DNA from: Gammaproteobacteria bacterium
GTDB lineage: Bacteria > Pseudomonadota > Gammaproteobacteria > Pseudomonadales > Porticoccaceae
Reading direction: 5' to 3'
Assembly: GCA_006227015.1 (NCBI GenBank)
Contig: SBGI01000203.1
Location: forward strand, 1-9,184
Length of the DNA stretch: 9,184 nucleotides
Both the position numbers and the translations under genes were made by a program. Every line of letters begins with the position of its first letter. Position 1 is the stretch's first letter. The notes beneath the pieces were generated by a model, which saw only the letters and a program-made list of their open reading frames with translations, was not told where the DNA came from and made no database searches. Shown here one piece after another: positions 1 through 5,629 of the stretch.

Positions 1-503
1 TCGCTGCGGCGCGGCATGTGGGTGTAACCCCTGAAGTGGCCTGCGAAGCGTTGAGCGAATTTCAGGGTGTGAAGCGGCGCATGGAACAGATCGCCTCAGT
101 AAACGGCATCCGTGTCTATGATGATTTTGCCCACCACCCCACGGCGATTGCGACCACCTTGTCGGGGTTGCGTAAACGCGTTGGGGACGAAAAAATTATC
201 GCGGTCATTGAGCCCCGTTCCAACACCATGAAACTGGGTGTGCACAAGAACCAGCTGGCCGAGTCCGTTATCGATGCCGACAAGGTCTTCTGGTTCCAGC
301 CGGATAATATCGAGTGGTCGTTACAGGATGTGGTCGATCGCAGCACGGTGCCTTCGGAAGTGGTACACAGTATTGACCGCCTGTTGTTGCGAACTCTGGA
401 ACATGCCGGTGACAACGGCAATGTGGTGATTATGAGTAACGGTGGCTTTTGCGGTTTTCACCGTCGCTTGGTAGATCTTCTGGAGGAGAAAGCCCGTGGC
501 TGA
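1..503 (+). CDS. mpl: Mpl murein tripeptide ligase, C-terminal part (5' end outside window)
   Basis: This is the last ~166 codons of UDP-N-acetylmuramate:L-alanyl-gamma-D-glutamyl-meso-diaminopimelate ligase, a cytoplasmic ATP-dependent enzyme that re-attaches tripeptide recovered from old peptidoglycan to UDP-MurNAc. The frame is open from base 3, so the start lies off the left edge; the GTG at 18 is only an internal valine. What is visible is the Mur-ligase C-terminal domain, with the Mpl signatures YDDFAHHPTAI (codons at about 117-149) and EPRSNTMKLGVH (about 210-245). The second separates Mpl from MurC, which has a different sequence there. The protein ends normally, and its last codons overlap the start of ubiX by 8 bases, so the two are probably translated together. 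The same mpl-ubiX adjacency is known in Pseudomonas. Identification rests on these motifs; the ATP-binding domain is not in view. Confidence 0.95.
   Translation, partial: AAARHVGVTPEVACEALSEFQGVKRRMEQIASVNGIRVYDDFAHHPTAIATTLSGLRKRVGDEKIIAVIEPRSNTMKLGVHKNQLAESVIDADKVFWFQPDNIEWSLQDVVDRSTVPSEVVHSIDRLLLRTLEHAGDNGNVVIMSNGGFCGFHRRLVDLLEEKARG
482..488 (+). promoter_or_regulatory. Ribosome binding site deciding the ubiX GTG start
   Basis: GGAGGAG lies inside the last codons of mpl, 7 bases before the GTG at 496. It is close to the full anti-Shine-Dalgarno complement and supports the non-ATG start, which makes ubiX overlap mpl by 8 bases. Confidence 0.8.
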
Positions 504-1104
504 TTTTTCCCGTTCTATTACCCTGGCCATGACCGGTGCCTCTGGCGCCCAGTATGGCCTGCGCTTGCTGGATTGCCTGGTGCAGGCTAACTGCCAGATA
601 CAGTTCCTGATTTCCGAAGCCGCCCGTATCGTCGTGGAAACTGAAACAGAACTGGCATTGCCCAATGACGATGATCTGGAAGAATTTCTCGCCCTGAATT
701 TTGACGCAGAACCGAACCAGATCATCCTCAACACCGCCCGCGACTGGTTTTCCCCGGTGGCTTCCGGCTCTTCAGCCCCTGCCTCGATGATCATCTGTCC
801 CGCCAGCGGCGGCACCCTGTCTGCGATTGCTTGCGGCGCCAGCAACAACCTGATTGAGCGCGCTGCCGATGTCGCGATCAAAGAAAAGCAGCAGCTTATT
901 GTTGTGCCCAGGGAAACGCCGCTGTCAGAAATTCACCTGGAAAACATGTTGAAACTGGCAAAAATGGGCGTCACCGTCCTGCCCGCCATGCCCGGTTTCT
1001 ATCAAAATCCGCAGACCGTCGAAGATATTGTGGATTTTGTGGTAGCGCGGATACTCGATCATCTGGATATCGAACAGATGCTGTTACCCCGCTGGGGTAG
1101 CTGA
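496..1104 (+). CDS. ubiX: Flavin prenyltransferase UbiX
   Basis: UbiX joins a dimethylallyl group to FMN to make the prenylated flavin used by the decarboxylase UbiD in ubiquinone synthesis. At 202 residues it has the usual family length. The FMN-binding TGASG is at residues 13-17, and SGSSAP is at 90-95. By recalled comparison with Pseudomonas aeruginosa UbiX, the active-site residues fall at Ser16, Glu50, Arg122, Lys129, Arg139 (in PRETPL), Tyr169 (in PGFYQ) and Arg185, so none appears lost. The start is GTG at 496, chosen because a strong GGAGGAG (482-488) sits 7 bases upstream and the protein begins where the family does. It overlaps mpl by 8 bases and is followed after 2 bases by the yjdF-like gene, which suggests one transcript. 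No ubiD is visible in this window. Confidence 0.97.
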   Translation: MADFSRSITLAMTGASGAQYGLRLLDCLVQANCQIQFLISEAARIVVETETELALPNDDDLEEFLALNFDAEPNQIILNTARDWFSPVASGSSAPASMIICPASGGTLSAIACGASNNLIERAADVAIKEKQQLIVVPRETPLSEIHLENMLKLAKMGVTVLPAMPGFYQNPQTVEDIVDFVVARILDHLDIEQMLLPRWGS

Positions 1105-1106
1105 AC

Positions 1107-1721
1107 GTGGCCAGAAACAGGGAGCTGGCCATCCTGCTGTGTCTGATCGGCTTGGTTATGGCCTGGTCCTGGGTGAACCCCTTTGATCGGATAACCTGGT
1201 GGCTGGAGGCTATCCCTGTGATTATCGCCATTCCTCTGCTGGCCTGGACGCGCCCGTCATTCCCCCTGACACGACTCAGCTATTACCTGATTTTTATCCA
1301 TGCCGTTATTTTACTGGTTGGTGCCCACTACACTTATGCACGAGTTCCGCTGGGCGGTTGGATGGCTGAATGGTTTGATTTTTCCCGAAATCATTACGAC
1401 CGCCTTGGCCACTTTGCACAGGGCTTTGTGCCCGCCATACTGGCCCGTGAAATACTCTGGCGTACCGGTGCTGTGACGGGTTCACGCTGGTTATTCTTTC
1501 TATCCACCTGTTTCTGCCTCGCCTTTAGTGCTTTTTACGAGCTGATTGAATGGTGGACGGCGGTTATTGGCGGTGATGGTTCTGTCGAGTTCCTCGGTAC
1601 CCAGGGGGATGTCTGGGATGCCCAGTGGGACATGATGCTAGCCCTGATCGGTGCCATTAGCGCACAATTGCTGCTGGGTACACTGCATAATAGGGAAATT
1701 ATAAAAGTAAGCGCCCACTGA
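1107..1721 (+). CDS. YjdF family (DUF2238) inner membrane protein
   Basis: This is a 204-residue polytopic membrane protein whose conserved blocks match the DUF2238/YjdF family, which has no established biochemical role. The blocks are NHYDRLGHFAQGF (residues 95-107), FYELIEW (about 143-149) and LGTQGDVWDAQWDM (about 162-175). They are rich in Asp, His and Glu next to membrane helices, as in an enzyme or metal-binding protein, but that is inference. Hydrophobic stretches near residues 7-23, 33-47, 58-77, 103-118, 128-146 and 176-192 suggest about six membrane segments. The start is GTG at 1107, two bases after the ubiX stop; only a weak G-rich stretch (1094-1097) precedes it, so translation probably depends on coupling to ubiX. 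The family call is from recalled motifs and is fairly secure; function is unknown. Confidence 0.85.
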   Translation: MARNRELAILLCLIGLVMAWSWVNPFDRITWWLEAIPVIIAIPLLAWTRPSFPLTRLSYYLIFIHAVILLVGAHYTYARVPLGGWMAEWFDFSRNHYDRLGHFAQGFVPAILAREILWRTGAVTGSRWLFFLSTCFCLAFSAFYELIEWWTAVIGGDGSVEFLGTQGDVWDAQWDMMLALIGAISAQLLLGTLHNREIIKVSAH

Positions 1722-1775
1722 CCTGTTGGTCTGGAGGTCAATATTTGCCCATTGATCTTTGTTTCCTACCCTTTT

Positions 1776-1795
1776 TTAAGATCGATAATTAAGAT
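1776..1795 (+). repeat. Direct heptamer repeat TTAAGAT in the leader of the 1811 gene
   Basis: TTAAGAT occurs at 1776-1782 and again at 1789-1795, separated by six bases and 13 bases start to start. The second copy ends just before the ribosome binding site of the next gene. The core resembles the TTAAG half-sites of PmrA-type response regulators, but those are 11 bases apart, so that assignment does not fit. It could be an operator or chance in an AT-rich spacer. Confidence 0.35.
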
Positions 1796-1810
1796 AGGGA
1801 GAGACCGGCG

Positions 1811-2149
1811 ATGAACAAGCAATTCAATAACATTAGCCTGGCTCTGGGTATACCCGGTTTGATTCTACAAATAGTTGGTGGCCTCAATGAACTGCCAGTC
1901 GTCACCCTCATCGGCGGCATTTTGTTGATTGCTGGCCTGGCCTACTACGCAAAGTCCAAAAACAGGCTCCCTGCCTGGGGATTGCTGGGGCTACTGTCGA
2001 TTCTTGGCATCGTAATTCTTGGATTACTGCCAGATAAGTCTGCTAATTCAGCAGCCCGGGTGAGCAGTTGGCTGACGAAGCTTTTTCTGGTCGTTGTGCT
2101 ATTACTGATACTGGCCGCAGTGGTTGCGCCAATATTGGTGGGCCGGTAA
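1811..2149 (+). CDS. Small four-helix membrane protein, unknown function
   Basis: This 112-residue protein is almost entirely hydrophobic and I do not recognise its family. Likely membrane segments are residues about 8-25, 28-47, 55-74 and 88-110. A short basic loop (KSKNR) lies between the second and third, and a polar stretch containing DKSANSAAR lies between the third and fourth. There is no cleavable signal peptide and no motif pointing to catalysis. The ATG at 1811 has a good AGGGAGAG ribosome binding site at 1796-1803, 7 bases away, which with the clean hydrophobic pattern supports a real gene. It follows the yjdF-like gene after 89 bases on the same strand and may share its transcript or have its own promoter. 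It converges with the hydrolase gene to its right. Confidence 0.7.
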   Translation: MNKQFNNISLALGIPGLILQIVGGLNELPVVTLIGGILLIAGLAYYAKSKNRLPAWGLLGLLSILGIVILGLLPDKSANSAARVSSWLTKLFLVVVLLLILAAVVAPILVGR

Positions 2150-2207
2150 AAGTACAAAAAACGTCTTGATTGTGACTTAATAAAGCTTTTTCAAAGATAG
2201 TGGGTAG

Positions 2208-3245
2208 TTACTTCAATCTGGGCTTTCGGTACCAGTTTACCCCTTCGGCATCTTTTTCAAAGACCAGTTGCCCGCGTTCTATCAGGCAGTGTAGATGAGC
2301 GTAACTCTCACCCGTGGCGAGGACCAGCATGGAGTTGCCGACCGGTGATTTGAAAATCAACGGAAACAGGTCTACGACGCGCAATGGCTCATCGCAGTTC
2401 TCCAGAACAAGTGCTAAATCGGCCTCATGCTCATCAATCAGGCTCTGTAAGCGGGGGAGTACGCCCTGAAACGGTAAGCCATGGGAAGGTAGCACCAGTG
2501 TATTTTCCGGTAGCTTTGCCAGTAGCTTGTGACAGCTGTCGATCCAGTCCTGCAAGGGGTTTCCGGCAGGCTCGATAGGCCAGACACTGACATTGGAGGA
2601 GATGGTGGGAAGAATCTGGTCGCCGGAAATGAGCACACCCAGTTCAGGGCAGTGCAGGCAGGCATGCTCCGGAGAATGGCCTTCACCCATCACAACCTGC
2701 CATTGGCGCTGGTTGATGCTAAAGGTCTGCCCATCACGCAAACGGTGATAGGTACTGGGCATGCCGCGAATCATGCTGCCAAAGGCGCCGAACTTGGATC
2801 GGTAATAATTGAGCTGCTCATCGCTGAAACCGGCGGCACGGTAAAATTCAATCGCTGCTTCAGGGGCTTCCCGGGCACTGTCTTCCAGGAGGATACGGCA
2901 GTGCATGTATTCGCCGCGTGACATCCAGAATGTGGCGCCGGTATGCCGGCAAAGCCAGGCGGCTAGGCCGGTGTGATCCGGATGCATGTGGGTAACTATC
3001 AGACGTTTAATGGGTTTTTCAGCGATAAGTTGTGCGCACAATGACAGCCATAAACTGGTGGTGTCGTCGGAAGCGAGCCCGGTATCGATGATGGTCCAAC
3101 CATTGTCCTCTTCCAGCAGCCACAGGTTTATGTGATCGAGGCGGAAAGGCAACGGCATCCGTAGCCAGTACACACCGTCGGCTACTTGCTGCGGTTTGCC
3201 CTGTTCGGGTGGTTCGGAAAATGGGTACTGCGGGCTGTCGCTCAT
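2208..3245 (-). CDS. MBL-fold metal-dependent hydrolase
   Basis: This 345-residue cytoplasmic protein has the metallo-beta-lactamase fold, a family of two-metal hydrolases acting on thioesters, lactones, phosphodiesters and similar bonds. The metal-binding set is complete: HMHPDH at residues 86-91, His190 in GEGHSPEH, Asp209 in ISGDQ and His255 in PSHGLPF. The last ~80 residues after the fold look like the helical or winged-helix tail seen in LACTB2-like and related members. The N-terminus starts the fold directly (ADGVYWLRMPLP at about 22-33), so there is no export signal. The ATG lies three bases after the stop of the carboxylesterase gene with no clear ribosome binding site, which suggests translational coupling. 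The substrate cannot be read from the sequence. Its neighbour, an esterase, hints at a shared ester or thioester substrate, but that is inference. Confidence 0.88.
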   Translation of the reverse strand: MSDSPQYPFSEPPEQGKPQQVADGVYWLRMPLPFRLDHINLWLLEEDNGWTIIDTGLASDDTTSLWLSLCAQLIAEKPIKRLIVTHMHPDHTGLAAWLCRHTGATFWMSRGEYMHCRILLEDSAREAPEAAIEFYRAAGFSDEQLNYYRSKFGAFGSMIRGMPSTYHRLRDGQTFSINQRQWQVVMGEGHSPEHACLHCPELGVLISGDQILPTISSNVSVWPIEPAGNPLQDWIDSCHKLLAKLPENTLVLPSHGLPFQGVLPRLQSLIDEHEADLALVLENCDEPLRVVDLFPLIFKSPVGNSMLVLATGESYAHLHCLIERGQLVFEKDAEGVNWYRKPRLK

Positions 3246-3248
3246 GGG

Positions 3249-3908
3249 TTACTTGAGCAACTGTTGCAGCCAGGCGGAAATAGCGTTGATCTCCTCCATG
3301 CACACCGAGTGGTCCATGGGGAAGGTCTGGTAACCGGGTTCGAAGCCGCGCTCCTGCAAAACCTTCACACTATTCTGGCCATGGAATTCTGGCACAACGT
3401 CGTCGTAACTGCCGTGAAAAATCTGTATCGGCAATTTGGCATTGGCCGGGTTTATCTGGACGGAATTGGCTGTGGCGAAATAGGTCGATAGTGCCATCAG
3501 TCCCGCCAGCGGTTTGGGATAGCTCAGTGCCGCCTCGAAACCGACCGCGCCGCCCTGGGAAAATCCAGCGATCACAATGCGATGGCTGTCAATGCCACGC
3601 TGTATCTCCCGGTCGATCAGATCCTGCACACAGCGGGCCGACGCCTTTAGCTGCTTTTCATCGACCTTGCGCTCCAGGCTCATTTCCAGAATGTCATACC
3701 AGGCGGGCATCACATAGCCGCCGTTGATGGTTACAGGCATCTGCGGCGCATGGGGAAACACAAAGCGTATTGGCAAGTCCGCTGGCAGTCGCAGCTCAGG
3801 AACGATGGGTTCGAAGTCGTGGCCATTGGCGCCCAGGCCGTGCAGCCAGATCACGGAAGCCTTGGGGGATTGTGCAGGTTCAACTTCCACACAGGGCAAA
3901 AGACTCAT
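3249..3908 (-). CDS. Carboxylesterase / lysophospholipase-like alpha/beta hydrolase
   Basis: This is a 219-residue serine hydrolase of the Abhydrolase_2 family, the group that includes Pseudomonas fluorescens carboxylesterase II and acyl-protein thioesterases. It hydrolyses short carboxylic esters or acyl groups in the cytoplasm. The catalytic triad is visible: Ser117 in GFSQGG, Asp169 in HGSYDDVVP and His200 in MDHSV. The oxyanion-side motif WLHGLGANGHDF is at residues 21-32, and the family block FPHAP is at 51-55. There is no signal peptide. The start ATG at 3908 has GAGGG (3915-3919) six bases upstream. It is the first gene of a two-gene minus-strand unit with the MBL-fold hydrolase. Length and motifs are all standard for the family; the natural substrate is unknown. 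Confidence 0.93.
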   Translation of the reverse strand: MSLLPCVEVEPAQSPKASVIWLHGLGANGHDFEPIVPELRLPADLPIRFVFPHAPQMPVTINGGYVMPAWYDILEMSLERKVDEKQLKASARCVQDLIDREIQRGIDSHRIVIAGFSQGGAVGFEAALSYPKPLAGLMALSTYFATANSVQINPANAKLPIQIFHGSYDDVVPEFHGQNSVKVLQERGFEPGYQTFPMDHSVCMEEINAISAWLQQLLK

Positions 3909-3945
3909 GGGTAGCCCTCAAAAATAGACAATTGGATGAACGGCC

Positions 3946-3976
3946 ATTATAGGTGGTAACCCTTGGCCAATGGCAA
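3946..3976 (-). promoter_or_regulatory. Probable sigma-70 promoter for the esterase-MBL operon
   Basis: Reading the minus strand, a perfect TATAAT (-10) is the complement of 3946-3951. A TTGCCA (-35-like, 4 of 6 matches to TTGACA counted from the consensus ends) is the complement of 3971-3976, 19 bases away, slightly longer than optimal. Transcription would begin near 3939 and give a leader of about 30 bases before the esterase ATG. Confidence 0.45.
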
Positions 3977-4113
3977 GGCGATCTTGTGTAGAATGAAGAA
4001 AACAGAGGGTAGGGTAGGTTAATCGCATGGACAATGCGTGGATGTGATGGGCTATAAAGTTTTTAAATCAACTCTGCCTAAATAAAATTGCAAACATATT
4101 TTTATAAAAAACA
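3952..4113 (+). other. AT-rich leader region with two tiny overlapping ORFs
   Basis: This spacer separates the divergent esterase operon from the AT-rich genes. A purine-rich ribosome-binding-like stretch (4004-4018, AGAGGGTAGGGTAGG) precedes an ATG at 4027 that reads MDNAWM and stops at 4045-4047. That stop overlaps, as TGATG, an ATG at 4047 that reads a 12-residue peptide (MGYKVFKSTLPK), ending at 4085. A TAGAAT (3989-3994) just upstream could be a -10, but its only -35-like partner (TTGGCC, 3963-3968) is 20 bases away. A TATAAA at 4053-4058, with TGGACA at 4028-4033, is a second weak promoter candidate. The tiny ORFs may be leader peptides or chance. Confidence 0.3.
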
Positions 4114-4503
4114 ATGAAAAGAATTATATTGGCCATCATCTCTTCAGGAATATGGATAAATATTTCCGAATTTATTAGAAATGAATTTTTGTTCAAACAA
4201 TATTGGCTGGATAAATATGCATCGATGGGCCTTGAGTTTCCATCGTCACCAGTAAACGGCGCTATCTGGGTATTATGGGGATTTGTGTTTGCCGGCTGTC
4301 TGGTTTACTTGTGCCGTAGGTTGGCTGTCATGGAAGTGATGATCATTGGCTGGGTGATGGGTTTTGTGCTGATGTGGCTGGTGGTAGGTAATATGAATGT
4401 ATTGCCGCTTGGAATATTGAAGGTGGCAGTGCCTTGGAGTGTTCTTGAGGTTGGGGTTGCAGTATTTATTGCTCATAAACTCATTGATGCTTGGAAGTGT
4501 TAG
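4114..4503 (+). CDS. Conserved-looking four-helix membrane protein, unknown function
   Basis: This 129-residue protein has likely membrane segments at residues about 4-20, 48-67, 72-94 and 99-124. The first is followed by a polar, aromatic-rich loop containing SEFIRNEFLFKQYW (18-31). It resembles, from memory, small hypothetical membrane proteins of other proteobacteria that share this N-terminal ISEFIRNE-type block and a central WGFVFAG-type helix; I cannot name a family. The ATG at 4114 is the only sensible start, yet no ribosome binding site precedes it: the upstream bases are A/T only apart from one C. Base composition is uneven, very AT-rich at the 5' end and near 50% G+C in the middle. 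The next gene begins 12 bases after its stop, so the two are probably co-transcribed. Real gene likely; function unknown. Confidence 0.75.
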   Translation: MKRIILAIISSGIWINISEFIRNEFLFKQYWLDKYASMGLEFPSSPVNGAIWVLWGFVFAGCLVYLCRRLAVMEVMIIGWVMGFVLMWLVVGNMNVLPLGILKVAVPWSVLEVGVAVFIAHKLIDAWKC

Positions 4504-4515
4504 AGTTTTTTGTTT

Positions 4516-4905
4516 ATGAAGATTGAGAGTGAACCACCTTTATATGTTGAGGGTCTTTCAGAGGTTCATAGCCTTCTTAAAAAAGGAGAAAGTATCGTAT
4601 TCATTGTGCCAGATAAGTGTAAAAAAACATTTGTCAGGCATATTAAACGCATAAACAAATCTCATGACTTATTAAGGAATAGGAGAGGAGTTTTGTCGCG
4701 TCTTATGTATGCTTGTTATCTTTTTTACTGGGGAATGGTTAATGCATTATTGACTGTAAATAACAGAGAGTTAGACCATGCTTTTTTGGTTTATTTGACA
4801 TCGTGGAAATTTATTTCACTAATAGATGGAGAAATGCTAAGTGATAATAAGGTCAGTATTATCTACAGGGGTAAAAGATTAGAAGCCCCTATTGCAAAAG
4901 GTTAA
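4516..4905 (+). CDS. Hypothetical protein, AT-rich, unrecognised
   Basis: This gives 129 residues from the ATG at 4516. An in-frame TTG at 4510 would add two residues, but it sits only 4 bases from the nearest GAG-like element (4503-4505), so the ATG is preferred. The protein begins with an acidic, soluble-looking stretch, then a strongly basic region (residues about 34-62, many Lys, Arg and His), then one hydrophobic segment (about 60-81) rich in Tyr, Leu and Met that could be a membrane helix or a buried core. The rest is mixed, ending near RLEAPIAKG. I recognise no domain. G+C is about one third by eye, far below the flanking genes, and codon choice leans to A/T-ending codons, as in horizontally acquired DNA. 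It lies 12 bases after the membrane-protein gene and is probably co-transcribed with it. Confidence 0.6.
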   Translation: MKIESEPPLYVEGLSEVHSLLKKGESIVFIVPDKCKKTFVRHIKRINKSHDLLRNRRGVLSRLMYACYLFYWGMVNALLTVNNRELDHAFLVYLTSWKFISLIDGEMLSDNKVSIIYRGKRLEAPIAKG

Positions 4906-4977
4906 GCCAGTCGCAACAATTTGTTCGTAGTAAAGAGCAGTTTCTTCCGTGTTTATTGTTAAATTTGCTGATTTTTT

Positions 4978-5616
4978 ATGCCCCCTGTTTTCTACTCATT
5001 CCGCCGCTGCCCCTATGCAATCCGTGCCCGGATGGCGCTGTGCTATGCCGGTATACAGGTGGAGTTGAGGGAAATTCTCTTGAAGGATAAGCCCTCTGCC
5101 ATGCTGGAAGCCTCGGCCAAGGGTACGGTGCCGGTGTTAGTGCTGGAAGACGGTACGGTTCTGGACGAAAGTTATGATGTGATGCGCTGGGCGCTGGCCA
5201 AGAATGACCCTGATCACTGGTGGGATAAAGTGCTGGCCGCTCAGACCGATGCGTTGGTGCAAAAAAATGATTTTGAGTTTAAGCCGTGGCTGGACCGCTA
5301 CAAATATGCCGATCGCTACCCGGAGTTTTCCCTTGAGCATTACCTTTCACGGGGAGAGGAATTTCTCCAGGTGCTGGAAGAGCACCTGAACGCCAACGAG
5401 TTCCTGCTGCGCGACAGTCTCAGCTTTGCCGATGTGGCTATATTTCCTTTTGTCAGGCAGTTTGCGCTGGTGGATAAAGACTGGTTCGACGGGGCCGATT
5501 ACCCGCTTCTTCAGCGCTGGCTGGAGGGCCTACTGCTCTCTGATCTGTTTCTTGGGGTCATGACCAAATATCCGCTCTGGCAGGAAGGGGATAAGCCGCA
5601 ACTTTTCCCACCCTGA
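4978..5616 (+). CDS. Glutathione S-transferase, omega-like
   Basis: This 212-residue soluble protein has a typical two-domain glutathione transferase layout. An N-terminal thioredoxin fold (about 1-75) starts FYSFRRCPYAIRARMAL, with Cys11 in a CPYA motif. It continues with the cis-proline segment GTVPVL (about 49-54) and the glutathione-binding DES (about 63-65). The C-terminal helical domain (about 85-205) contains the N-capping-type motif SFADVAIFPFVRQF. A cysteine at the active position is typical of omega-like and glutaredoxin-like members, which do thiol transfer or deglutathionylation rather than classic conjugation. The ATG at 4978 fits the family start, but no ribosome binding site is seen ahead of it. 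Base composition returns to that of the housekeeping genes here. It converges on panB, with 13 bases between stop codons. The substrate is unknown. Confidence 0.9.
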   Translation: MPPVFYSFRRCPYAIRARMALCYAGIQVELREILLKDKPSAMLEASAKGTVPVLVLEDGTVLDESYDVMRWALAKNDPDHWWDKVLAAQTDALVQKNDFEFKPWLDRYKYADRYPEFSLEHYLSRGEEFLQVLEEHLNANEFLLRDSLSFADVAIFPFVRQFALVDKDWFDGADYPLLQRWLEGLLLSDLFLGVMTKYPLWQEGDKPQLFPP

Positions 5617-5629
5617 GAGCCGGGTATCT

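Noticed and set aside
1775..1793. PmrA-type box in front of the 1811 gene.
   Set aside because: The TTAAG half-sites are 13 bases apart start to start instead of 11, so the spacing does not fit that regulator.
2150..2207. Possible terminator between the converging 1811 gene and the MBL hydrolase gene.
   Set aside because: Only a three-base-pair stem (GTC/GAC) precedes the T6 on the minus strand; AAAGCTTT is a bare palindrome. Not convincing.
3961..3978. CCTTG...CAAGG with internal TTGGCCAA palindrome between the divergent promoters as an operator.
   Set aside because: It overlaps the proposed -35 region and its arms are short; suggestive but not separable from chance without comparison.
4915..4925. 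AACAA-T-TTGTT inverted repeat 53 bases before the transferase gene as an operator.
   Set aside because: Five-base arms in AT-rich DNA are easily found by chance, and no promoter can be placed against it.
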